NCBI GenBank assembly: GCA_045600845.1
Contig: JAZRYR010000014.1
Span: 1-21,843 of the forward strand
DNA: 21,843 nt
Source of the DNA: RGIG5612 sp045600845
Lineage (GTDB): Bacteria; Bacillota; Clostridia; Lachnospirales; Lachnospiraceae
Direction: 5' to 3'
Numbering within the stretch: the first letter of the stretch is position 1; every line of letters starts with the position of its first letter. Below, piece after piece: positions 13,473 through 20,842 of the stretch. The notes below the pieces were generated by a model that was not told the DNA's origin, did no database searches, and saw only the letters and a program-made list of their open reading frames with translations. A program made the position numbers and the translations under genes.

Positions 13473-14816
13473 TTATTTCTCCTCTGAATCCAGTAAGAAT
13501 TCCGACAGCACCACATTACTTACATCAATTCCCCGATTGGTCAGACGGATGTTATCTCCGGATAGCTCGAGCAGACCCTCCGCATACAATTTGTCCAAGG
13601 TTTCTCCGTAAACCATGGTCATGTCCTGATGGAAAATATCAATAAATTCCGTCATGCTGATGCCTTTGGCCTGTCGCAGGCCTAAGAACATATGCTCTTC
13701 CATCTGTTCTTTTCGGGAAAGCTTGTGGTAGTCTTCCATAAGACCTTGAGAGCACAGAATTTCATTTATTTTTGTCGTTGCAACGTTTTCTGCTTCGGTT
13801 GCCACGATACCTTCTGCTGCATTCTTTCTAAGTTCATTTATATTCGCGTAACCGGCAATATATTTATTCAGGTCCGCCGTATTTTTCCAGCGCACATTAT
13901 CCACCATGCTGGACGCATTCAATCCTAATCCCAGATAATTCTTTCTCTGCCAATATCCCAGATTATGAACGCAGTCAAAGCCTTCGATTGTATAGTTGGA
14001 AATCTCATATCTTTTATATTTTGATTTTTCCAGGAAGTCTTTCGTAAAGTAATAAATTTCTCTTTCTTCGCTTTCCGCCGGAAGGAGTCCCATCGGTCCA
14101 TCCGGCATCTTGATTCCCAGCTGTTCCTCGCCGGTAATCGTTTTTCCTTTTTTCAGCCATTTATGGAAGTTCGTTCCTTCTTCAATAATCAAAGAATACG
14201 CGCTGATATGTTCCGGATGCCACATGGCCACCTGACTTAAGGTCAGTTCCCAGCTGGCTAAAGTCTGACCGGGAAGTGCCTGCATTAAATCTACATTGAT
14301 ATTGTCAAATCCAGCTTCCCTGGCATCTTCAAAGCTCTTAATGAAGTCTTCGTAGGTATGGATCCGTCCTAACATTTTCAGTTCGTTCGCATGAATGGAC
14401 TGAAGACCGAAGCTCATTCGGTTGATGCCCATGCCTTTAAAAGCTTTTAATTTTTCTTTCGTTACTGCTCCCGGATTGCATTCCATGGAGAATTCCGTGG
14501 TTGGACGTAATATTTTCTTGGAGAAAATATTTTTTCTTTTATGTTTTGTTCCGATAATCGTAAAACTGTCTTCCAGACTTTTCACAATCCGCTCCATCTG
14601 TTCCTCTGTCAGAACGGTCGGTGTTCCACCACCGATATATAAAGATCTTATTTTATAGTCTTTATAAACGGACTGGTACATAGCAATTTCGTTACAGAGT
14701 GCTTGTACATAACTTTCATAAGCGTCTTCTTTTCCGGCAAAGGATACAAAGTCGCAGTAGTTGCATTTGCGTACACAAAACGGTATGTGGATATATAATT
14801 CAAGTTCTCTTTCCAT
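13473..14816 (-). CDS. hemW: Radical SAM heme chaperone HemW
   Basis: HemW is a radical-SAM family protein that binds heme and delivers it to respiratory enzymes; it was long misannotated as oxygen-independent coproporphyrinogen III oxidase. The 4Fe-4S ligands are C14, C18 and C21 (CVRKCNYC), with no fourth nearby Cys of true HemN. GGGTPT and the downstream HNLGYW heme-binding motif support HemW. At 447 residues it is longer than the usual ~380 because of two insertions. One is lysine-rich, near 90-105. The other holds GIKMPDGPMGLLP, near 225-240. The ATG at 14816 has no Shine-Dalgarno sequence, and no alternative start codon lies before ELYIHIPFC. Its promoter predicts a leader of only about 4-7 bases. 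It is divergent from the membrane-protein gene. Confidence 0.9.
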   Translation of the reverse strand: MERELELYIHIPFCVRKCNYCDFVSFAGKEDAYESYVQALCNEIAMYQSVYKDYKIRSLYIGGGTPTVLTEEQMERIVKSLEDSFTIIGTKHKRKNIFSKKILRPTTEFSMECNPGAVTKEKLKAFKGMGINRMSFGLQSIHANELKMLGRIHTYEDFIKSFEDAREAGFDNINVDLMQALPGQTLASWELTLSQVAMWHPEHISAYSLIIEEGTNFHKWLKKGKTITGEEQLGIKMPDGPMGLLPAESEEREIYYFTKDFLEKSKYKRYEISNYTIEGFDCVHNLGYWQRKNYLGLGLNASSMVDNVRWKNTADLNKYIAGYANINELRKNAAEGIVATEAENVATTKINEILCSQGLMEDYHKLSRKEQMEEHMFLGLRQAKGISMTEFIDIFHQDMTMVYGETLDKLYAEGLLELSGDNIRLTNRGIDVSNVVLSEFLLDSEEK

Positions 14817-14828
14817 GGGATTTATTTT

Positions 14829-14857
14829 ATACTATTCATCGCTCTTATGCCACTCAA
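14829..14857 (-). promoter_or_regulatory. Promoter of hemW
   Basis: TTGAGT (14852-14857) and TAGTAT (14829-14834) are 17 bases apart on the minus strand. The -10 ends 12 bases before the ATG. An overlapping TATAAA is also present but would have a 20-base spacer. Confidence 0.55.
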
Positions 14858-14879
14858 AAAAGAATTTCCGTTTTTCTGT

Positions 14880-14908
14880 TTGTTTTTGTTCTCACATTTT
14901 GTTATAAT
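14880..14908 (+). promoter_or_regulatory. Promoter of the small membrane protein and ABC genes
   Basis: TTGTTT (14880-14885) and a perfect TATAAT (14903-14908) are 17 bases apart. It is divergent from the hemW promoter, with -35 boxes about 23 bases apart. Confidence 0.7.
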
Positions 14909-14962
14909 CCTTCCATCATTGTTGCCTTTTTATTGGCAAATTTTAATTTAGGGAGAATTACT

Positions 14963-15343
14963 ATGGAAATCAGTGTTGATATTATTGTTTTCTTTGCAGT
15001 TTCTGCGCTTCTTATGGTGGAGGGAATCTATTCCTTTCTTAACGGAAAACCGATGAGTTCATCCCCTTCCACAAAAAAATCTGCAGAAAAGTATGAGCCA
15101 AAATCTTATAAAACAGCAAATAAGGTATTGGGAGTTTTTACTTTCCTTGCCGGTCTTGTATTTTTCATTAACCAGTTGGGAAGAGTCATGGGATGGCTGG
15201 AGAATCTTTTGCCTTCTCTGATTGCTCTTGGGGTTTTCCTTATCGGCGTCATCCTTTATTTTATTCTTTTGAAAAAGAAGTCAAAATCCTCTTCCAGTGG
15301 CAAGCATCCTTCCGGAAATATCAGTGGTTACGGTGATGACTGA
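14963..15343 (+). CDS. Small membrane protein of unknown function, three predicted TM segments
   Basis: I do not recognise this 126-residue protein. The start ATG at 14963 has GGGAG 7 bases upstream; the longer frame to 14699 overlaps hemW on the other strand and has no ribosome site. Hydrophobic segments at about 4-25, 54-72 and 81-103 are likely membrane helices. A short polar loop rich in Ser and Lys (30-50) joins the first two. The C-terminus is a hydrophilic tail with KKKSK, a run of serines and Gly. It is probably transcribed with the ABC exporter 93 bases downstream, across a hairpin with no U-tract. A role as an accessory subunit of that exporter is a guess based on position. Confidence 0.8.
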   Translation: MEISVDIIVFFAVSALLMVEGIYSFLNGKPMSSSPSTKKSAEKYEPKSYKTANKVLGVFTFLAGLVFFINQLGRVMGWLENLLPSLIALGVFLIGVILYFILLKKKSKSSSSGKHPSGNISGYGDD

Positions 15344-15350
15344 TTGAAAA

Positions 15351-15377
15351 CTGCCCTTTGCATATAGCAAGGGGCAG
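15351..15377 (+). terminator. Possible weak terminator or processing hairpin
   Basis: CTGCCCTTTGC (15351-15361) and GCAAGGGGCAG (15367-15377) pair over 11 bp with one G-U and an ATATA loop. Only AAATATT follows in the plus direction, so termination would be poor; on the minus strand TTTTC follows. Confidence 0.4.
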
Positions 15378-15436
15378 AAATATTATGCAACGTTATTACG
15401 AATGCCAAAATACAATAAGAAAAATCGGAGATTAAT

Positions 15437-16186
15437 ATGATACAGGTTGAAAATCTGACAAAAATATACGGGCACGGAGAAACTGCCCATACCGTCGTGG
15501 ATCATAACTCCTGGACGGCAAAAGATGGCTCCATTACCGGATTTATCGGACATAACGGAGCCGGAAAAACAACAACTCTAAAAATGCTGACCGGCGTCTT
15601 GAAGCCTACCAGCGGAATCACTTTATTAAATGGCGTCGATATTGCTAAAGAACCGATTAAGGCGAAACAACAATTTGGTTATGTTTCCGACAGCCCGGAC
15701 CATTACCTCCGTTTAAAAGGTATTGAATATCTTACATTCATGGCCGATGTTTTTGGGGTACCGGAAGAAAAACGTATCCAATTCATTAAAGAATATGCCC
15801 AGCGTTTCGACATGGAAGAAGCCTTGGGACAGACCATTTATTCCTATTCACATGGAATGCGCCAAAAAATTATGATCATGGGAGCCTTGATCCATGAACC
15901 TTCCATCTGGCTTCTGGATGAACCTTTAACCGGCCTTGACCCTCAATCGGCTTATGAACTGAAGCAGATGATGAAGGAGCATGCTCAAAAAGGCAATTCG
16001 GTCCTCTTCTCCACACATGTTCTTGAAGTTGCAGAAAAACTCTGTGATGAGATCATTATCATAAAAAAAGGAGCTATTATTTTCACCGGGACATTAGAAG
16101 AACTGCGAAAAAATTACGCAGAAGATAAATCGCTGGAAGAAATCTTCCTGGAAATCAATTCAAATGAGAGGAAAACAAATGAATAG
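15437..16186 (+). CDS. ABC transporter ATP-binding protein
   Basis: The 249-residue ATPase drives the permease encoded next. Walker A is GHNGAGKT (38-45), the signature is YSHGM (137-141 region), Walker B is WLLDEP (158-163), the D-loop GLD follows, and the switch His is H194 (FSTHV). The signature differs from canonical LSGGQ, but SHGM/SKGM is common in ABC-2 type exporters. In the Q-loop position the sequence reads GYVSDSPD, so the usual Gln is replaced, also seen in this branch. The closest known style is the EcsA/drug or peptide export group. A GGAG lies about 8 bases before the ATG. The stop overlaps the permease start by 8 bases, implying coupled translation. Substrate unknown. Confidence 0.92.
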   Translation: MIQVENLTKIYGHGETAHTVVDHNSWTAKDGSITGFIGHNGAGKTTTLKMLTGVLKPTSGITLLNGVDIAKEPIKAKQQFGYVSDSPDHYLRLKGIEYLTFMADVFGVPEEKRIQFIKEYAQRFDMEEALGQTIYSYSHGMRQKIMIMGALIHEPSIWLLDEPLTGLDPQSAYELKQMMKEHAQKGNSVLFSTHVLEVAEKLCDEIIIIKKGAIIFTGTLEELRKNYAEDKSLEEIFLEINSNERKTNE

Positions 16187-17834
16187 AGTATTTTATCTGG
16201 CTTCTGTCCTGAAAAAATGTGGCAATAATGAGGATATGGAAAATCTGACCACGGGAAACCGTAAGGCGGTTCAGATTGTTTTTTACGTTCTTCTCGGACT
16301 TGCTGCTGTCGGTCTTTTTTTTCTGGGAAAATCCATGACCTCTTTGGAAGTTCTTTTGGGTACCCCAACATCTCTGTTCCAGACTCTTTTTATGTTAGGG
16401 ACGGTATTAAGTGTTGTCTTATTGATTCCTTCCGTTTTAGGAAGTCTCTATATGTCGGATGATTTATTTCAGATTCTTTTGCTTCCTTACTCTCCTCTTG
16501 AGATTGTCTTTGCAAAAGTCATAAATCTGTCCCATCTGCCGATTTTAATTGCTGCAACCGTTTCCTTTCCTGCCGGAATCGGTTTTATTACATCAAATTC
16601 GGTAGGAATTTCCTTTATCCTTGCATTGATTTTTGCTTTTATCAGCATCGTTCTTGTGTCCATGAGCTTTGATGTTTCCCTTATGGTTCTGATCATCTAT
16701 CTGATAAAAGGATTCCGGAACAAAGACCATCTCAAAATTATCGGTGCCATCATCGGAATGATTCTTCTGATTCTCTGGATTATTTTCATTTATTCCGGCC
16801 AGGACATTTCCAAAGAAACCGTTACGGTAATTACAAATGCCTTAGGCAGATTTACCGGTATTTTCCCAGTGAACTTCGCATTGGGCGCTATGTTAGAGGG
16901 AAACCTATGGATTCCACTTTTGGAAGCCATTGGAATAACCGCCGCCTTTGTTCTGGTGGCCATCCTGATTGTAAAAATATTCTATCTGAATGGTGCTTTA
17001 TCCATGCAGGATACCTCAAGCGGACAGGGTACCTTAAATGATGAGGCTTTTTCCAAAGCAATCAAGAAAAACACCGTCTCAAAATCAATTATGATCCGGG
17101 ACCTTAATCTGACGCGGAGAAATCCTGCTTATCTGATGCCTGGCTATCTGATTCCCGGTCTGTTGCCATTGATCATGAGCATCGCCATGTGGTTTATGTT
17201 ACCAAACATGATCGGAAATGCCGACATATCCTCTTTTCAGGGAACTGCTCAGGTCTGCTCCGTTCTGGCTCCACTGATTGCGTCTATTTCTGCGTCCTTG
17301 AATGTATTAAGTTGTACGCCAATTTCCAGGGAAGGCACCAGCTTTGAAGTGACCCGGCAATTGCCGATAGCCTTTGACCAGATTATCAAAGGAAAACAAA
17401 AGACTGCTTTTTATGTTTCTGCCATTCCGTGTGGAATATGTATTCTATTAGGTGGCATCATCATGATGATCTTTCATCATATGCAGATCTGGGGAATTCT
17501 TTTTTCCTTCATCGTCATTTTCGGTTTTCTCTTGTTTCCGCTCAATTCCAATATGGTTCGGGATTTAAAAAAGCCAAACCTGATATGGGAAAGTGAAGCC
17601 TTAATGTTAAAAAATGCCTGTGGCGTCAACTGTGTTCTCCTTTTCTTTATGGAATTTATCATCGGCATCATCTGTATGGGCATCTGCCAAATTCAGCCAG
17701 ATGCATTTCCGGAAATGGGTGCGGTGATTGCCATTGCTGCGGAAATCATCCTCAGTATTATATTTGCCCTCACCTCTCAGAACAAGCTAAAGAAATGGAC
17801 AAAAAAAGTGGCACAACATCTGCAGACGGAATAA
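16179..17834 (+). CDS. ABC transporter permease, large multi-TM
   Basis: The 551-residue membrane protein starts at ATG 16179, with GAGAGGA about 6 bases upstream, and overlaps the ATPase gene by 8 bases. An earlier in-frame ATG at 16164 lies before that ribosome site. It has roughly twelve hydrophobic segments in two halves, with a cytoplasmic linker around residues 285-320 (SSGQGTLNDEAFSKAIKKN). The first segment starts near residue 30 after a short polar N-terminus. The two-half arrangement matches putative ABC exporter permeases of Clostridia whose ATPases resemble EcsA. It probably forms a full transporter with two copies of the ATPase. Nothing in the sequence gives the substrate. A strong terminator follows 25 bases later. 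Confidence 0.85.
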   Translation: MNRVFYLASVLKKCGNNEDMENLTTGNRKAVQIVFYVLLGLAAVGLFFLGKSMTSLEVLLGTPTSLFQTLFMLGTVLSVVLLIPSVLGSLYMSDDLFQILLLPYSPLEIVFAKVINLSHLPILIAATVSFPAGIGFITSNSVGISFILALIFAFISIVLVSMSFDVSLMVLIIYLIKGFRNKDHLKIIGAIIGMILLILWIIFIYSGQDISKETVTVITNALGRFTGIFPVNFALGAMLEGNLWIPLLEAIGITAAFVLVAILIVKIFYLNGALSMQDTSSGQGTLNDEAFSKAIKKNTVSKSIMIRDLNLTRRNPAYLMPGYLIPGLLPLIMSIAMWFMLPNMIGNADISSFQGTAQVCSVLAPLIASISASLNVLSCTPISREGTSFEVTRQLPIAFDQIIKGKQKTAFYVSAIPCGICILLGGIIMMIFHHMQIWGILFSFIVIFGFLLFPLNSNMVRDLKKPNLIWESEALMLKNACGVNCVLLFFMEFIIGIICMGICQIQPDAFPEMGAVIAIAAEIILSIIFALTSQNKLKKWTKKVAQHLQTE

Positions 17835-17858
17835 TTTTCTTCCACAAAATTGTACGAA

Positions 17859-17892
17859 AAAAGACTGCTGTAATTAAGTACAGCAGTCTTTT
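17859..17892. terminator. Bidirectional terminator between ABC operon and acsB
   Basis: AAAAGACTGCTGTA (17859-17872) and TACAGCAGTCTTTT (17879-17892) are a perfect 14-bp inverted repeat with loop ATTAAG. A and T runs on the two sides give a U-tract in each direction, serving both convergent operons. Confidence 0.95.
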
Positions 17893-17935
17893 ATTAATCA
17901 TATAAAGTCTTTATTATCGAAAAAACATCCCTTAA

Positions 17936-20077
17936 TTACAGCAATGGCTCCAGTTCTAATACCGGATGGCCTACGCCTGCAAGGTAATCCATAAGTTCTG
18001 CAGGATCACCTGGATCGTTCATTACGGTTTCGTCCGCAATCATGTCGGTGAAGTTTTCAATTCCGTAAAGATCCATCGCGGTCTTATCCAGTTTATTCCT
18101 TACCACATCTTTCAGTGCTTTTGGCATCCATACGATTCTTGCTACGCCGCCTTCTGCTTTCAGGAACTTCTTAGAAGCAATAAAATGCTTGCCGTGTCCC
18201 ATGTATCCAGGAGTCTGGATACCGCCACCCGTCATGGAAGCCATCTCGGAGAAGGTCATGCCTAAAGGAGTCATGCCCGTATGCTCACGGTTAACAATGG
18301 CAAAGCCACTGGTCATCGGCTCGATACCACAAATACATTCAAAGCAGCCACAGCTTGTCATCGGGTCTTCTAAGATAGAATATAAAGTTACCTGCTCTAA
18401 AGCACCGTGAGAGTACTCTCTTACTGCCTCGTTAACGTCTTCGTAAGCGCCAACTCTTTCGTCAATGATTCTTTCTTTTGTAACAATCTGGCAAGGACCC
18501 GTTGGGTCTAATTCGTTGGTTGCTTTTGCATCCAGCCATGAAACAGCACCGCAAAGTCCCAAACGTTCCGGGGTTACGATACAAACATGCGATGGAGAGA
18601 ATGCCTGGCATAAAATACAGGTATAGAACTGGTCAACGCTCTCATCGGTAAGGTTTGCAAGACGAGCGTCACGCTCATCGTATTTTACGTTTGCCGCAGC
18701 TCTTAATTCTTTACACTGAGCAGGATCCGTGAAAATTGTAACCTGACATTTATCCACAACCTTTTCGTATTCGCTCTTAACTTTTGCGTAAAGGATTTCA
18801 CCATAATGTTTCATACGGAATCCTGCCTCAAAAGCAGACTTGTTAATACGTACACGGATAATATCTCTCTGTCCGGTATGCATGATGCCTTCCGCTTTGT
18901 TAATAAATTCATGGAATTTACGCTCAATAACCGGCTCGAAATCCGGCTGGAAGGATTTTCCGTATACTTCTACCAGAACGCCTAAGTTCATTACGCTGCC
19001 CGGCTCTACTTCATCAATGTCCGGACCTACAACGGTAATCTTATGGTCTTCTACTTCATTGATTGCACAGCTTCTTACTAATTCGAAGCCATCCACTCTG
19101 GAAGTATCAAAGTCAACCTGCATATCTTTCTTACGAACGATTTCTCCTTCAAATGCAGAAGAATAAGCGATTGGAATATCAATATTGGTAACTTTAATCT
19201 TAATGTCACGAGCTTCTAAGGAAGTCTCAATAAAGTCTTTCGTATTCTCCTGAATAATTAAAGACTTCGGAACTCGCCACATGTCCTCCGTATCATTGGT
19301 GATAACTGGAAAACCTAAAGCGATTGCGCCGCCACCACAGGCAACGGTCATATCTCTTACCGGTTTAAAAGCATTAACAAACGCTCTTAATCTTACGAAA
19401 GTGTACTCCTGGAATCCGTCCCAGTCACCTGGCTCGATTGCACCGAAAATCATGGCTGCTCTGTCGCAGAAAGAAATGATATGGGCTACCGACCAGATAT
19501 CCTGACCTACGGCTACTACACGTACTGGAAATCCCATGTTTACGCCCATTCTCATGGCCTGGTCAATAATCTTACCGATCAGGAATACGAAGATTCCTCT
19601 GGACTGATAACCTTTAATTAATTCTGCAGCTTCTTCATCAGATGGAGCCTCGTCAATAATGACAACGAAACCAGGAATGTCTCCGGTTACCAGAGGAACG
19701 CCTAATTCACGAACTTCTGCATCGCTGAAATGTCCGTGGTAAGGAGTGCCTTCATAAGGAGTAGCGGTGCCTACATATTTGCAGGCTTCAATAAGTTCTG
19801 CAGACATAGCGGTCGCAATACCTGCATTAAAAATAGCTGTTGTATTCTGTCTCTTTTTGATCATGCCTTCAATAACGTCAAGGGCATTTCTCAGATCTGC
19901 AACAGTAGAAATTTTAGTTCCTTTATATGCCAGATTGACTGCACAGTTATAGGCTGTTTCCGGCAGTAAAACAGGTGCGTCCAAGCCGTATTTCGCTTCA
20001 ACTTCGTCGATACTTCTTTCGGCTCTGACCATCATTTCGGAAGATCCGTCTAATACTCTGTCAAATAATCTTTTCAT
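17936..20077 (-). CDS. acsB: Acetyl-CoA synthase (CODH/ACS complex, A-cluster subunit)
   Basis: AcsB makes acetyl-CoA from CO, a methyl group carried by the corrinoid protein, and CoA, the last step of the Wood-Ljungdahl pathway. The 713-residue protein is near the ~730 of Moorella. All six A-cluster cysteines are present: C487, C490, C499 and C509 (CILC...C...LCG), plus C576 and C578 in SCGCFEC. This is a constant shift of 19 from the Moorella numbering 506, 509, 518, 528, 595, 597. The N-terminal domain that contacts CODH is complete. The start is ATG 20077, one base after the cooC stop, with GGAG inside the last cooC codons. It is the last gene of the operon, before the bidirectional terminator; acsC, acsD and acsE are not downstream. 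Cytoplasmic, oxygen-sensitive. Confidence 0.98.
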   Translation of the reverse strand: MKRLFDRVLDGSSEMMVRAERSIDEVEAKYGLDAPVLLPETAYNCAVNLAYKGTKISTVADLRNALDVIEGMIKKRQNTTAIFNAGIATAMSAELIEACKYVGTATPYEGTPYHGHFSDAEVRELGVPLVTGDIPGFVVIIDEAPSDEEAAELIKGYQSRGIFVFLIGKIIDQAMRMGVNMGFPVRVVAVGQDIWSVAHIISFCDRAAMIFGAIEPGDWDGFQEYTFVRLRAFVNAFKPVRDMTVACGGGAIALGFPVITNDTEDMWRVPKSLIIQENTKDFIETSLEARDIKIKVTNIDIPIAYSSAFEGEIVRKKDMQVDFDTSRVDGFELVRSCAINEVEDHKITVVGPDIDEVEPGSVMNLGVLVEVYGKSFQPDFEPVIERKFHEFINKAEGIMHTGQRDIIRVRINKSAFEAGFRMKHYGEILYAKVKSEYEKVVDKCQVTIFTDPAQCKELRAAANVKYDERDARLANLTDESVDQFYTCILCQAFSPSHVCIVTPERLGLCGAVSWLDAKATNELDPTGPCQIVTKERIIDERVGAYEDVNEAVREYSHGALEQVTLYSILEDPMTSCGCFECICGIEPMTSGFAIVNREHTGMTPLGMTFSEMASMTGGGIQTPGYMGHGKHFIASKKFLKAEGGVARIVWMPKALKDVVRNKLDKTAMDLYGIENFTDMIADETVMNDPGDPAELMDYLAGVGHPVLELEPLL

Positions 20078-20078
20078 T

Positions 20079-20840
20079 TTATTTCTCCATGTTTGACTTT
20101 ATCTGTCTTATCTCTTCAACTGCTCTTTCACTTACGTCAAATGGTGAAAGTCCACTTCGATCCGCGTCAATTACTCCGGAATTGTAAGATATATATCCTA
20201 AAATTGCTTCTTTCGGAATTTTGCTTTCAATAAAGGCTTTGTCGTCTTCTCTACGGACTTTGTTAGCTACTACGCTTACTTTCGTAATACCAATATCCGC
20301 TGCCAGTTTCTTTACATGTTCGTAGGTCTGGATGCTTCTGGCTCCCGGCTCTACTACCACGATGAACTGATCCATGATGCTTGCCGTTCCTCTGCCTAAA
20401 TGCTCCAATCCAGCTTCCATGTCCATGATGACTACATCATCTTTTCTCAATACCAGGCTGGAAAGAATGGCCTTCAGCATTACATGTTCCGGACAGACGC
20501 AGCCACTTCCTCCCGTTTCTACGGTTCCCATCACCAGAAGTTTTACGCCATTGATTTCTTTCGCATACGTATCCGGAATATCGGAAACCTGTGGGTTCAG
20601 CTTATAAAATTTATTGTCTGCACTGGCGCCGGTTCTTTCCTCTACCAGCTTTTTCATTTTGGATATTGGAGTAATGGAATTAACTTCTTCCTCCGTAAAT
20701 CCTAAGGCCAGTCCCAGATTCGCATCTGGGTCCACATCTGCAGCCAGAACGGTTCTTCCTTCTTTCGCATACAGTCTGGCTAAAGTGCTGGCTAAAGTCG
20801 TTTTTCCAACGCCGCCTTTTCCTGTAATCGCAACTTTCAT
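20079..20840 (-). CDS. cooC: CooC-type nickel-insertion ATPase
   Basis: CooC is a MinD/ParA-type P-loop ATPase that binds Ni(II) and helps build the nickel site of CODH (or ACS, where it is called AcsF). The 253-residue protein has a deviant Walker A GKGGVGKT (7-14) with the signature Lys of the SIMIBI class. The metal-binding CxC motif is C114/C116 (GSGCVCP), the site known in Carboxydothermus CooC1. DMEAGLEHLGRG holds the Walker B/switch region. It sits between cooS and acsB, 2 bases from the cooS stop, so it is strictly cotranscribed and could serve both enzymes. Which target it prefers cannot be read from sequence. Confidence 0.96.
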   Translation of the reverse strand: MKVAITGKGGVGKTTLASTLARLYAKEGRTVLAADVDPDANLGLALGFTEEEVNSITPISKMKKLVEERTGASADNKFYKLNPQVSDIPDTYAKEINGVKLLVMGTVETGGSGCVCPEHVMLKAILSSLVLRKDDVVIMDMEAGLEHLGRGTASIMDQFIVVVEPGARSIQTYEHVKKLAADIGITKVSVVANKVRREDDKAFIESKIPKEAILGYISYNSGVIDADRSGLSPFDVSERAVEEIRQIKSNMEK

Positions 20841-20842
20841 AC

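Noticed and set aside
14699..14962. N-terminal extension of the small membrane protein
   Set aside because: It overlaps hemW on the opposite strand and lies upstream of the TATAAT promoter. The ATG at 14963 has a proper ribosome site.
15351..15436. A separate promoter for the ABC operon (TACAAT near 15411)
   Set aside because: A TACAAT is present before the ATPase gene, but no acceptable -35 lies 16-18 bases upstream, so I did not call it.
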